From Shimazuella alba (lineage in GTDB: Bacteria > Bacillota > Bacilli > Thermoactinomycetales > Thermoactinomycetaceae): DNA of 64,000 nt. Of the stretch, positions 1 to 8,572 are shown one piece after another (position 1 is the first letter of the stretch; each line of letters opens with the position of its first letter). Both the position numbers and the translations under genes were made by a program. The DNA lies in the NCBI RefSeq assembly GCF_009831235.1, contig NZ_WUUL01000002.1:62001-126000 (forward strand). Reading direction: 5' to 3'. The notes under the pieces are model-generated. The model had not been told where the DNA came from. It ran no database searches and saw only the letters and a list, made by a program, of their open reading frames with translations.

Positions 1-2
1 AT

Positions 3-227
3 TATAGTGAAAAAGGAAGATATCGCTATACACTCGAACATTTATTAGCTCCTTTTGAAACGACTTTTCGATACTGTAGTGCGAATTATCGTTCGTTCTT
101 CGCGTTTTATGGTGAAGAAAAGGAGCCAGGGGGAAATGATCTAACTGCAATCGAAGAAAATGAACACCCTACAACCAAACTGAACAGAAGCACCCAAGAT
201 TACTTGAATTTTGTTGAGAACCTGTGA
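3..227 (+). CDS. NAD(P)H-dependent quinone oxidoreductase, C-terminal part (cut by window edge)
   Basis: Only the last 74 codons lie in the window, read in frame from base 3 to a TGA at 225. The pattern LLAPFETTFRYC followed by a FFAFYG segment resembles the C-terminal substrate-pocket region of flavodoxin-fold NAD(P)H dehydrogenases (KefF/MdaB/YwrO type), which use FMN or FAD to reduce quinones in the cytoplasm. The gene converges on an HxlR-type regulator, a frequent neighbour of such reductases. The flavin-binding half is outside the window, so the exact subfamily cannot be given. Confidence 0.6.
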   Translation, partial: YSEKGRYRYTLEHLLAPFETTFRYCSANYRSFFAFYGEEKEPGGNDLTAIEENEHPTTKLNRSTQDYLNFVENL

Positions 228-328
228 AAGAAAAAAATAGCTATGAGAGTGTGTTAAGTCGTATCCCAATCGATAAAAAAGAAGTAATTTCTTGTTTAGA
301 ATACTTCTTTTGATCGAAAACAATATAG

Positions 329-697
329 CTATGAAAGCTTTTGTACAGCCTCTGGAGCTGGCAACTTGTTTTGTTCTCCCCACTCGCACATCATATTTAG
401 TAATGGAACGAGAGAACGACCACGTTCAGACAGGGAATATTCAACTTTTGGAGGTATTTGGGGAAATTCCTTGCGAATGATAAGATCATCTGCCTCCAAT
501 TCTTTTAACATGATGCTCAGTGTTTTAAAAGAAATAGAACCGATACTTCGTTTCAGCTCATTATGCCGCATCACTTTATTTTCCGATAGCCAATAGATAA
601 TGATTATTTTATATTTACCGCTTATTAAAGACAATGTATATCCAAATCCAGTGTCTTTTAGTGCCACACCACTGGGAACACAAGTTTCATCCACCAT
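329..697 (-). CDS. HxlR-family winged-helix transcriptional regulator
   Basis: This 122-residue protein is the usual size for HxlR regulators. The core runs from the region around residue 25 (LISGKYKIIIIYWL) through HNELKRSIGSISFKTLSIMLKELE, the recognition-helix part, to the wing IPPKVEYSLSERG. A cysteine at position 6, as in YodB- and QorR-type members that sense quinones or electrophiles through an N-terminal Cys, suggests redox sensing; this is inference. An AAGGAG site precedes the ATG. It converges with the quinone-reductase gene to its left, a plausible target. Confidence 0.85.
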   Translation of the reverse strand: MVDETCVPSGVALKDTGFGYTLSLISGKYKIIIIYWLSENKVMRHNELKRSIGSISFKTLSIMLKELEADDLIIRKEFPQIPPKVEYSLSERGRSLVPLLNMMCEWGEQNKLPAPEAVQKLS

Positions 698-765
698 TTA
701 CACTCTCCTTCCAGTAAGTACACGTTATATGTGTGCCAATACTTTATATCTTTGTGAGCAGTAAA

Positions 766-1031
766 ACCCCGAGCTTCAGCGATGGGGCAAGCAAAGGACA
801 GGAAAGGTAGGGGTGTTTTTTACCCCTCTCCCAAAACCTGACATTTTTTGAAAAAGATCTTTGCAAACGCCCATTCGCATGGTAATATTCACCATAAGCA
901 GGCGATAACCAAGCTACTTAAATGATTCATGTAACATCTAAACCGTGGGGCTCACGGGGTTAGCTTGGTAATGAAGTGTTCATGACTACCGTCCCAAGAA
1001 TCCCCCGCATTCATGCGTGGGGAGTGGTCAA
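766..1031 (+). mobile_element. Transposase-less IS200/IS605-like element (copy A)
   Basis: About 265 bases without an ORF. The left end has a CCCC...GGGG hairpin (about 768-787). The right end has ACCGTGGGG-CTC-ACGGGGTTAGCTTGGTA, then TCCCAAGAATCCCCC and the hairpin CCCCCGCATTCATGCGTGGGG (about 1002-1022), ending GGAGTGGTCAA at 1031. This right end is typical of IS605/IS1341-type elements, where it overlaps the 3' end of the TnpB omegaRNA. A related copy lies at 6918-7269 and a right end alone at 48467-48590. The family call rests on remembered consensus ends, not a search. Confidence 0.6.
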
Positions 1032-1220
1032 AATAGATCATCAAATTATTTATCAAAAGAATGCATAGTAAAATCGCTCATTATTTTCATAAATCCAATT
1101 TAAAGATATGGGTTATATGATGTGTATAGTGGTAAATTGTCTATGAAAATTTTGAGGTATATATCAGAGTTGCTATCTACAGTTTTAACATCATGTCGGG
1201 ATTCGGTTCCTACTCCTACA

Positions 1221-1245
1221 TAAAAAATCCACCTATCGGTGGATC
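1221..1245 (-). terminator. Rho-independent terminator of the thioredoxin-like gene
   Basis: Perfect hairpin ATCCACC-TATC-GGTGGAT at 1227-1244. Read on the minus strand it is followed by a run of six T. It lies 6 bases beyond the stop of the thioredoxin-like gene. Confidence 0.85.
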
Positions 1246-1250
1246 TTATT

Positions 1251-1565
1251 TTATTTCATGGATTCCAAGAACTCCATTACTTGTTCTTTTGTTTTCGCAA
1301 ATCTACTTGGTAGACGACCTACTTCTTTCCCTTCTTCAAAAACGATAAAAGTAGGGATTCCTTTGACGTTGTATTGCTCTGCCACGGCTTGTTCGTCGTC
1401 TGCGTCAATTTCTGCGAACTGAAAACTATCTGCAAATGATTGCGTAATCTCAGGCATATCTGGTGCGATACGCTTACAATCACCACACCAAGTTGTTGTA
1501 AACTCAACCACTTTTTTTCCTGAACTAGTGAAACTAGCAAATGATTTTTCGTTGAGCATTTCCAT
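1251..1565 (-). CDS. Thioredoxin-family protein (YdbP-like)
   Basis: A 104-residue single thioredoxin fold with the active site WCGDC near residue 26 and the cis-proline loop GIPT near residue 70. The dipeptide between the redox cysteines is Gly-Asp rather than the Gly-Pro of classical TrxA, so it is probably a YdbP-type thiol oxidoreductase and not the main thioredoxin. It starts 12 bases after the TPR gene, behind an AAGGAGGAAT site, so the two are very likely co-transcribed and end at the terminator at 1221-1245. In B. subtilis yvcD is followed by trxB; here a thioredoxin-like gene holds that place. Confidence 0.88.
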   Translation of the reverse strand: MEMLNEKSFASFTSSGKKVVEFTTTWCGDCKRIAPDMPEITQSFADSFQFAEIDADDEQAVAEQYNVKGIPTFIVFEEGKEVGRLPSRFAKTKEQVMEFLESMK

Positions 1566-1577
1566 GATAATTCCTCC

Positions 1578-3269
1578 TTAAATTTGTTTGAAGTAGTGAT
1601 GCAACAGTGGCAAGATAAGTTTAGCATTTCGAGCAACTGTAGAAGAAGCTACACGGTACTTCTCTGCTACTTGTACTTGTGACAACGACAAATCGTAGTA
1701 TTTTGCAACTACATATTCAATTGCAGCTGCCATTCCTTCTACTTTGCGAATAACTATTTCGGAAAACTGGCGAAGAAAATCCCACAACATTTTAGCATCT
1801 TGCAACTGTGGTCTTTCATAGTTGTCCATATTTTCTAGGAGACAAGCCAAAACTTGTTGCCACTTTTGTTCTTGACTATTAGTAGAATCTTCTAAGGCAA
1901 GCATCTCGCCTTTATATAATACCTCATAGGGTGGTTCTGCATCCATATGACGTAATGCAAAAAAAGCCATCTGCTTTAACTCATCATCCTCAACTGGTTT
2001 GCGTAAAAAATTGCGCAACAAAGCTTCTGCCTCTTTATGCCTAATCCAACGCATAAAGGTTAGCACTTGCATCTTAGTTTGACGGTCACCATGCGTTAAA
2101 GCCCAAGTCAAAGAAGTATGCAGCAGAGAGTTTTTTTCATATTCAAGGGCAACCTTTTCAATCGTCTCCCCTTGATTTATTTTTAACATATACTCTTCAA
2201 ACGGAAGATGATAATGATAGCAAGTAAGATTAGGAATAGAACCTGGTTCCGTCATCCAAGTTTCCATCTGTTCCAAATAAAATTTAGGGATTTCCGAACG
2301 TGGATCAAGCCAAGCTGCTCTTCTCCAGTACCGATGAGCAACAGACAATCTTCCCACATGCACCGCTGCTGTTGCAGCATGATGATATAGGCTTGCTTCG
2401 GGTTGATCATCGACTTTCAGTAACCAAGTAAACAATTCATATGCTACTTGATGTTCGCCGAGCATTCCCATTGTTACTGCTAGTTTATAAGCAGCAGCAG
2501 GTTGGACAGGGACAAGGTTTTTTAGCATGTCCATTATCCCTTTTGTCATCTCGGTGTTACCCTCATGCTGACTTAAGATGGCTAAATTACATAATGCATG
2601 CAAATTGTTTGGATCTGCCTCTAATATGGTAGTTACAATCTCACGTGCTTTTTCTAGTTTTCCTGTATAAAAGTATGCAAGTCCAAGATTGTGATATGTT
2701 GGGAGGTAATCCGGATTTTCTTTAGCTAATTCTTCCAGCAACTCAGTTGCTTGTAAAAAACGTCCTTCTTCTAGATGCCATTCTGCTTCTTCATGCTTTT
2801 CACGTAATCCAGGCAAAGGTGCAATGAGCTGTTTTGGTAAACGTCCCATTTCATACGCCACCATATATAGCATTTCTTCTGCTTCTTCCGAATATTCACC
2901 TTCTGGTTCATGTCTTAAATACTCAATCAAATAGTCTTCTGCTTGTTCAAACGCTTCCATATTAATCGAGTTATTTGCCATGTAATAATAGCATTCAGCC
3001 ATTTCTGGATCGACATCTTGAAGAACCACTTGCAAAATATTATTGGCCTCTTGGTATTTCCCTAATTCCGCTAAAACACCAGCTACATTGCAGTAATTTG
3101 CAGGGTTATCGGGTTCTTTTTCTACTACAAGCCGAAAATATTTAAGTGCCTTCTCATATTGATGGCGCTCCAAAGATTTAATAGCACGATCAAAAAAGGT
3201 ACTTGCATCCATCTCTAAAGGGATGACCTTGTGGTCAGATATATGTTTAGGGATTGATATTTTTTTCAT
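1578..3269 (-). CDS. TPR-repeat protein, YvcD-like
   Basis: Read from the ATG at 3269, which follows GGGAGGAAAC, the protein has 563 residues; the reading frame stays open 23 codons further upstream without a ribosome site. Several tetratricopeptide repeats are visible: FFDRAIKSLERHQYEKALKYFRL, PANYCNVAGVLAELGKYQEANNI, and PTYHNLGLAYFYTGKLEKAREI near residue 190. The last 50 residues (SLSQVQVAEKYRVASSTVARN) look like a helix-turn-helix segment. Size and position match YvcD, which follows the his operon in B. subtilis. The function is unknown; TPRs imply protein-protein contacts in the cytoplasm. Confidence 0.8.
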   Translation of the reverse strand: MKKISIPKHISDHKVIPLEMDASTFFDRAIKSLERHQYEKALKYFRLVVEKEPDNPANYCNVAGVLAELGKYQEANNILQVVLQDVDPEMAECYYYMANNSINMEAFEQAEDYLIEYLRHEPEGEYSEEAEEMLYMVAYEMGRLPKQLIAPLPGLREKHEEAEWHLEEGRFLQATELLEELAKENPDYLPTYHNLGLAYFYTGKLEKAREIVTTILEADPNNLHALCNLAILSQHEGNTEMTKGIMDMLKNLVPVQPAAAYKLAVTMGMLGEHQVAYELFTWLLKVDDQPEASLYHHAATAAVHVGRLSVAHRYWRRAAWLDPRSEIPKFYLEQMETWMTEPGSIPNLTCYHYHLPFEEYMLKINQGETIEKVALEYEKNSLLHTSLTWALTHGDRQTKMQVLTFMRWIRHKEAEALLRNFLRKPVEDDELKQMAFFALRHMDAEPPYEVLYKGEMLALEDSTNSQEQKWQQVLACLLENMDNYERPQLQDAKMLWDFLRQFSEIVIRKVEGMAAAIEYVVAKYYDLSLSQVQVAEKYRVASSTVARNAKLILPLLHHYFKQI

Positions 3270-3388
3270 AGTTTCCTCCCAACCAGTCAGCATACCAAAT
3301 AATGCCTGATGGTTTGGTACCCCACCAGTATAACACATTTGGAAAAAATCGCTTACATGAATTGGGAATCTTTCTCCTCTTCTATCTT

Positions 3389-4330
3389 TTAACCGGAGTC
3401 TGAACGAAATAGTGTACTTATCGAACCTCCAGTAATAATAATTTTAATTGCATCACTTAGTAATGGTGCTACAGAAAGTACTTTAAAACTATCTGACAAG
3501 TTCTCAAATGCGATAGAATCAGTCACTACCACTTCTTCAATTCCTGGGTGAAGTAATTTCTGCGCTGCATTATCTGAAAACAGGGGGTGTGTAGCACATA
3601 TATATGCTGGTTTTGCACCCTTTTCTTGCAAACCTTCGACTACACTTATTATTGTGCCACCTGTATCGATCATATCTTCAATAATAATAGGGGTATGATC
3701 TGTTACTTCTCCAATGATATGTGTTACTTTTGCAGCATTGTGCTGAGGTCTCTTTTTTAACATAATAGCAAACGGAGCATCGAGCAGGGTAGCCAATTTT
3801 TCGGCCATCTTTGCACGACCAGCATCTGGGGATACAATAATAGGATTTTGGATATTACATTGTAATATATGGTCGCTAATTAGTTGAAGAGCGGATAAAT
3901 GATCGACTGGAATATTAAAGAAACCTTGAATAGCAGGCGCATGTAGATCCAAAGTAACAACTCGAGACACACCAACTGTACTTAATAGATCTACAATCAT
4001 CTTAGCAGTTATTGGTTCTCTTGGTGCATCCTTTTTCTCTTGTCTACCATATGCGAAATAGGGAATGACAGCGCTAATGCTTTTTGCAGATGCGCGCCTA
4101 GCAGCATCTACCATGATCAATAGTTCCATTAGGTTTTCATTTACTGGGTGCCCAAGTGTTTGAATAATAAATACATCTTGATTACGAACACTTTCCTCAA
4201 AATGTACATATATCTCACCACTCTTAAACCGGCTGATTCGAACTTTACCTAGTTCTTTATTGAGATGAGATGCAATGTTAGTTGCTAACAAGTGATTGGA
4301 GGTACCTGAAAAAATCTTAACACTGTTCAT
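3389..4330 (-). CDS. prs: Ribose-phosphate pyrophosphokinase (PRPP synthetase)
   Basis: Makes 5-phosphoribosyl-1-pyrophosphate from ribose 5-phosphate and ATP, the precursor for histidine, nucleotides and NAD. The 313 residues match the class I enzyme. Visible motifs are PYFAYGRQEKKDAPREPITAK (about 90-110), DLHAPAIQGFF (about 127; class I usually has DLHAGQIQGFF), the KKRP loop and the PRPP-binding loop IIIEDMIDTGGTI (about 215), which usually reads VDDMIDTAGTI. These deviations suggest a divergent second copy, as most Bacillales carry the main prs beside glmU. The start follows GGAGGATTAAAACG. It precedes the YvcD-like gene by 119 bases. Confidence 0.9.
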   Translation of the reverse strand: MNSVKIFSGTSNHLLATNIASHLNKELGKVRISRFKSGEIYVHFEESVRNQDVFIIQTLGHPVNENLMELLIMVDAARRASAKSISAVIPYFAYGRQEKKDAPREPITAKMIVDLLSTVGVSRVVTLDLHAPAIQGFFNIPVDHLSALQLISDHILQCNIQNPIIVSPDAGRAKMAEKLATLLDAPFAIMLKKRPQHNAAKVTHIIGEVTDHTPIIIEDMIDTGGTIISVVEGLQEKGAKPAYICATHPLFSDNAAQKLLHPGIEEVVVTDSIAFENLSDSFKVLSVAPLLSDAIKIIITGGSISTLFRSDSG

Positions 4331-4541
4331 CGTTTTAATCCTCCATTAGCTAACGTTTTACTTGTTTTTATTATAACAGTCCTATTATCACAATGAAAAT
4401 TAATAGAACAACAGAATGCTCGACTATTTGCAGAAGGAAAACTTATGAAAGGATGCCCTTCTATTTTCCAAAAATTCTAGCTAAAAGTAGTATCTCGTGA
4501 TATGATAAATCGGTCATAAATTTCCATTTTTGGAGGAATAT

Positions 4542-5435
4542 ATGAAAAAATTACATCCTAGTAAAACAGCACAATCCATAGCGGCGCATTATCTTCTATT
4601 ATCCTATGATCCGATATTTGGCAAATTGGTTCCAAAAGAAGCAATAAAACCGCTTCAATGGTTTCTGTCTGAACTTTCAGGCGTTGCAAGTGCGAGTCTC
4701 TTTTTATACCGTATCCCATTTATTCGTTCGTATTTACGGTGGATGGAAAAAAAGATACTGTCTGGTTTCTCTATACACATTGCACTTCGAAAACATTGGA
4801 TTGAATCAAAAGTAAAGGAAGCTATTTCATCCGGTACAGAACAAGTTGTTGTTTTAGGAGCAGGTTTCGATACCCTTTCCTATCGTTTACATCATCACTA
4901 TCCCCAAGTGAATTGGATTGAATTGGATCATATCGATACACAGCGAGTAAAACAAAAAGCATTGGACAAAAATGGAGAGATAAAAGACAATCTTCATCTT
5001 ACTAGTGCAGACTTTACAAAACAGAACCTCTCCGAAGTGCTTCTCTTTGTTCCTTCTTTCCAAGCTCAACTTCCAACGATTTACATAGCAGAAGGTTTAT
5101 TGATGTATCTACCAGAAGAGGATGTTTTATCTTTGTTCCAACAATTATCTGTGCTTCACAAAAAAACATGTCAAGTCGTAGGCACTGCCCTAGAACCGAA
5201 TAGATATGGGGAACTCAGCATCCAAGGAACTGGAAAAGTAAAAATAGATTCCAAAAAGTCAGGAGAACCACTTCTTTGGGGAACAAAATCAGTAGATTTA
5301 CAAGCATTTTTAACAAAATGTGATTTTGATTCTGTTTTCACCAAATATACTCATGATTTGTTGTCAGACACGGTCCCAGATCTCCAAGAGCCTCATACTT
5401 TGCCGAGTGAAGAATACTTATTTATCGCTCGCTAA
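4542..5435 (+). CDS. Class I SAM-dependent methyltransferase, leucine carboxyl methyltransferase-like (TIGR00027 type)
   Basis: The ATG at 4542 follows TGGAGGAATAT, giving 297 residues. The SAM-binding motif I appears as VVVLGAGFDTLSYRL near residue 95 and the acidic motif II as WIELDHIDTQ. This pattern belongs to the PPM1/LCM fold family that includes many O-methyltransferases of unknown substrate in actinobacteria and Bacillales. The gene is divergent from prs and stands alone, closed by a terminator at 5453-5480. The substrate cannot be told from sequence. Confidence 0.8.
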   Translation: MKKLHPSKTAQSIAAHYLLLSYDPIFGKLVPKEAIKPLQWFLSELSGVASASLFLYRIPFIRSYLRWMEKKILSGFSIHIALRKHWIESKVKEAISSGTEQVVVLGAGFDTLSYRLHHHYPQVNWIELDHIDTQRVKQKALDKNGEIKDNLHLTSADFTKQNLSEVLLFVPSFQAQLPTIYIAEGLLMYLPEEDVLSLFQQLSVLHKKTCQVVGTALEPNRYGELSIQGTGKVKIDSKKSGEPLLWGTKSVDLQAFLTKCDFDSVFTKYTHDLLSDTVPDLQEPHTLPSEEYLFIAR

Positions 5436-5452
5436 ACGGATACACACTCCAA

Positions 5453-5480
5453 ACCATTCTTATTATCGAATGGTTTTTTC
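5453..5480 (+). terminator. Terminator of the methyltransferase gene
   Basis: Inverted repeat ACCATTC-TTATTATC-GAATGGT at 5453-5474 followed by a T run, 17 bases after the stop codon. Confidence 0.85.
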
Positions 5481-5494
5481 ATCTGCTCTTTACA

Positions 5495-5534
5495 AAACTA
5501 ATATAATTAGTTAATATATTAATATCATTAGTTT
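5495..5534 (+). promoter_or_regulatory. Palindromic operator candidate for the TetR-family regulator
   Basis: A 40-base AT-rich region of dyad symmetry with outer arms AAACTAAT and ATTAGTTT and a perfect central palindrome TTAATATATTAA. It lies just upstream of the ribosome site of the beta-lactamase-fold gene, whose operon ends with a TetR-type repressor, so autoregulation at this site is a natural inference. Confidence 0.55.
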
Positions 5535-5555
5535 TACTCATAAGGAGCGCTAAAG

Positions 5556-6278
5556 ATGAAAATAACAAAAAACGAGACCACCTATCAGCTCAGCTTTTTG
5601 CCGCATATTTTCCCAGTCAATTGTTATTTGATTGAAGAAGAGAAAGAGCTTACCTTGATTGACTGTGCTTTGCCATATAGCTATAAAGCAATTCTCCAAA
5701 CTGCTAACAAAATCAAAAAACCTATTACCCGCATTGTATTAACACATGCACACGATGACCACATTGGATCATTGGATAAATTAAAAGAAGCATTACCACA
5801 AGCTGCTGTTATGATTTCGAAACGAGATGCAAAATTACTTCGTGGAGATCGCAAACTAGAAGATCACGAAAATAATACGCCTGTTCGTGGTGGTGTTCCT
5901 GCCGCTGGTGCTATTCAAACTATACCCGATCACCTAGTCGAAGACGGGGATCAAATCGGTTCTCTTCGCGTTATCTTGACTCCTGGCCATACACCTGGAT
6001 CTATCAGTCTTTTGGACAAACGCAACAGTCATCTTATTGCAGGGGATGCCTTACAAACACGAGGAGGAGTAGCTGTCTCAGGAGACACCCGATCTTTGTT
6101 TCCTTTTCCTGCTATGGCTACTTGGAACAATAAAACTGCGCTTACTAGTGCTATCACCATAAAAAATACTCATCCAAAGCTTCTCGCTGTTGGACATGGC
6201 AAAATGTTAGAACATCCAGATGAAATATTAACAAAAGCTATTCATCGTGCTACACAAAAATGGAAGGAGCAAACATAA
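5556..6278 (+). CDS. MBL-fold metallohydrolase
   Basis: A 240-residue metallo-beta-lactamase-fold protein. The metal-binding signature is THAHDDH (THxHxDH class) near residue 65, followed by LTPGHTPGS near 145, AGDAL near 165 and a late GHG at about 218. This is the glyoxalase-II-like branch of hydrolases; the substrate is unknown. The ATG follows TAAGGAGCGCTAAAG. Its TAA overlaps the ATG of the TetR gene by one base, so the two form an operon behind the palindrome at 5495-5534. Confidence 0.88.
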   Translation: MKITKNETTYQLSFLPHIFPVNCYLIEEEKELTLIDCALPYSYKAILQTANKIKKPITRIVLTHAHDDHIGSLDKLKEALPQAAVMISKRDAKLLRGDRKLEDHENNTPVRGGVPAAGAIQTIPDHLVEDGDQIGSLRVILTPGHTPGSISLLDKRNSHLIAGDALQTRGGVAVSGDTRSLFPFPAMATWNNKTALTSAITIKNTHPKLLAVGHGKMLEHPDEILTKAIHRATQKWKEQT

Positions 6279-6841
6279 TGCCCCGTGTTGGATTAGATCG
6301 AAATAAAATAGTCGAAGCTGCAATTGAATTAGCGAATAACATGGGGATCGAACAAGTGACAATTGCTGCATTGGCAAAAAATTTAGATGTCCGGCCTCCT
6401 TCTCTGTACAATCATTTTGCAAGTCTTACTGAAATCCGTATGCAAATAGCGAAAGAAGGGATGCAAAAATTGGAAGACACCCTGATCCGCTCTGTTGCAG
6501 GGAAATCAGGAGAAGAAGCACTGCTTACCTTTGCAAAACAATACCTCAATTTTGCTAATCAAAATCCAGGATTATATGAAGCTACCATCCAACCAATGAG
6601 TGTACCTGACAAAATGGTTGAAGAAACAAGTAAAAACATGATTGATCTTTTGATTCAGTTACTGTCTTCTTTTTCTTTGGAAGAACACGAAGCTTTACAT
6701 CTCGTAAGAGGGTTGCGAAGTATCGTTCATGGCTTTTCTTCGCTCCAACGTGCTGGGGGATTTCAGATGGATTTTAACGTAGAAGATAGTTTGCTTTATA
6801 CCATAAAGCTTTTATGCAATGGGCTTAAATTCGAGAAATAG
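6278..6841 (+). CDS. TetR/AcrR-family transcriptional regulator
   Basis: From the ATG at 6278 (after AAGGAGCAAACATA, overlapping the previous stop as TAATG) the protein has 187 residues. The N-terminal TetR helix-turn-helix is clear: KIVEAAIELANNMGIEQVTIAALAKNLDVRPPSLYNHF (residues about 9-46). The rest resembles the WHG/TetR_C_33 ligand domain, with LRSIVHGFSSLQRAGGF near the end. It probably represses its own operon through the upstream palindrome. The ligand is unknown. Confidence 0.88.
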   Translation: MPRVGLDRNKIVEAAIELANNMGIEQVTIAALAKNLDVRPPSLYNHFASLTEIRMQIAKEGMQKLEDTLIRSVAGKSGEEALLTFAKQYLNFANQNPGLYEATIQPMSVPDKMVEETSKNMIDLLIQLLSSFSLEEHEALHLVRGLRSIVHGFSSLQRAGGFQMDFNVEDSLLYTIKLLCNGLKFEK

Positions 6842-6917
6842 GAAAAAGATAGACTTTCAGAATCCATTCGGAATATTTTCTTATCTTACTTAAGAGTAGT
6901 TACTCTATAACTCTGCT

Positions 6918-7269
6918 AACGAGAAAACCCACGGTTTTAATCGTCGGATCATAAGGAGTATTAGACAAAGGAGGATTTATCCTCCTGAAAGTCTGACAAT
7001 GTTTTTCAAAACACACCTTTACAAACATGTTCCATTGGTAAAATAACCCTAGTCGCTTGTTGAATACAAGATAGTATATAGGGTGGTGCAAAACAATCAT
7101 TTTGCACACAAAATACTAGACAGAATTGCGGAAACCAAGCTTTCTGTCTATGCTGCTCCTAGCAACAAAGAACCCTATTAACCGTGGGGCACACGGTTAG
7201 CTTGGCAAAGAAATAGTCGCTAGACTATCGTCCCAAGAATCACACAGCTTTAGCTGTGTGGAGTGTCAA
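6918..7269 (+). mobile_element. Transposase-less IS200/IS605-like element (copy B)
   Basis: About 350 bases with no convincing gene. It shares blocks with copy A at 766-1031: AAAGGAGGATTTATCCTCCT and GTCTGACAATG-TTTTTCAAAA near the left, then ACCGTGGGGCACACGGTTAGCTTGG, GTCCCAAGAATC and a terminal hairpin CACACAGCTTTAGCTGTGTGGAGTGTCAA ending at 7269 on the right. The right-end hairpin has changed sequence on both arms compared with copy A while keeping its pairing, which argues that the structure was maintained. An internal repeat TGCAAAACAATCATTTTGCA lies at about 7086-7105. Confidence 0.6.
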
Positions 7270-7299
7270 ACTTAGAAACCTATTCATTTCATATGAAGC

Positions 7300-7352
7300 A
7301 ATAGAGACAACAAGAAACAACCTGAAACAGATTGTTTCTTGTTGTCTCTATT
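7300..7352. repeat. Perfect 21-bp inverted repeat (long hairpin)
   Basis: Arms of 21 bases, starting AATAGAGACAACAAG and ending CTTGTTGTCTCTATT, pair without a mismatch around an 11-base loop (7321-7331). It lies between element B and the end of the arg operon. No U-run follows on either strand, so it is not a standard intrinsic terminator, although it may still block read-through or protect the arg mRNA 3' end. Confidence 0.7.
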
Positions 7353-7393
7353 CCTAACTCTAATATTATGGTGCTATCTTTTATTCACCGTTG

Positions 7394-8572
7394 TTACCCT
7401 AGATGAACTTTCATGCTAGTTGAAGTAAGAACTGCTTTGATCAGAGATACAGCCTGTTCTATCTGATCAAACGTAACTACCAACGGAGGTAAGAGTCGCA
7501 ACACTTTTTCTCCAGCAGGTAACGTAACAAGACCATTTTTTAATAAACTTTCTATAATAGGTAATACTGGTTTAGTTAGTTTGATTCCTACCATTAACCC
7601 AAGACCTCTTATGTCTTCGCTTATGGAGAAGTTAGCCAGTTCTTCTGTTAAACGATCTAACAGAAAAGCTCCTTTTTTCTTTGCTTCTTGAAGCAGTCCA
7701 TGTTTGTTTATTTCCGTTAGTACTGCTTTTGCTACTGCCATAGCTAGTGGATTGCCGCCAAAAGTAGTGCCATGTGTTCCAGGTCCCATAACAGGTTTTA
7801 ATTTGTCTTTTGCGATCATAGCTCCAATCGGAAATCCATTGCCTAATCCTTTGGCTACTGTGACAACATCTGGCTGAATCCCATAGTGTTGAAAAGCAAA
7901 GATTTCTCCTGTTCTCCCGATTCCTGTCTGTACTTCATCTACCATAAGCAATATGTCTTTTTCTTGGCACCAATCTGCCAGATCATGCATGAATGCAAAA
8001 GAGGCAGGCTGGACACCACCTTCCCCTTGCACTAGCTCCAAAAGTATTCCAGCAGTTTGAGGATTGGTCATCTGTTTTAATGCACGAATATTTTGAAGAG
8101 ATGTGGTACGAAATCCCTGTGGCAGGGGGTCAAATCCCGTCTTCACTTTATTTTGACCTGTTGCTGTCAGAGTAGCTAAGGTACGACCATGAAAAGAACC
8201 TTCAAAAGTGATGATCTCTGGGTTTGAAATCTCCTTGACTTCATTTGCCCACTTCCGTGCCAATTTGATCGCTGCTTCATTTGCCTCAGCCCCACTGTTA
8301 CAAAAAAATGCCGCCCCAAGTCCACTATATTCGCAAAGCATATCAGCTACTTCTATTTGCAATGGAATGGGAAACAAATTGGATACATGCCATAAATGAT
8401 TTGCTTGTTCTAGAAGTGCATTTGTCATTTTAGGGTGACAATGACCCAAATTGGTAACACCAATACCAGATCCAAAGTCCAAATACGTCTTTCCTGTATC
8501 ATCCCATAATAGTGCACCATCACCTTTTACAAAGGTAACTTCTTGTCTCATATAGTTAGGAAAGAGTGACAC
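7394..8572 (-). CDS. argD: Acetylornithine aminotransferase
   Basis: Class III PLP aminotransferase that converts N-acetylglutamate semialdehyde to N-acetylornithine with glutamate as donor. I place the start at the GTG at 8572, nine bases after CAGGAGG, giving 392 residues beginning MSLFPNYMRQEVTF, as in ArgD homologues; the frame is open 17 codons further. The PLP lysine sits in VAKGLGNGFPIGAM, with FCNSGAEANEAAIKLARKW for the cofactor phosphate and GTFGGNPLA-type segments late. It overlaps argB by 17 bases and is the last gene of argCJBD. Confidence 0.95.
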   Translation of the reverse strand: MSLFPNYMRQEVTFVKGDGALLWDDTGKTYLDFGSGIGVTNLGHCHPKMTNALLEQANHLWHVSNLFPIPLQIEVADMLCEYSGLGAAFFCNSGAEANEAAIKLARKWANEVKEISNPEIITFEGSFHGRTLATLTATGQNKVKTGFDPLPQGFRTTSLQNIRALKQMTNPQTAGILLELVQGEGGVQPASFAFMHDLADWCQEKDILLMVDEVQTGIGRTGEIFAFQHYGIQPDVVTVAKGLGNGFPIGAMIAKDKLKPVMGPGTHGTTFGGNPLAMAVAKAVLTEINKHGLLQEAKKKGAFLLDRLTEELANFSISEDIRGLGLMVGIKLTKPVLPIIESLLKNGLVTLPAGEKVLRLLPPLVVTFDQIEQAVSLIKAVLTSTSMKVHLG

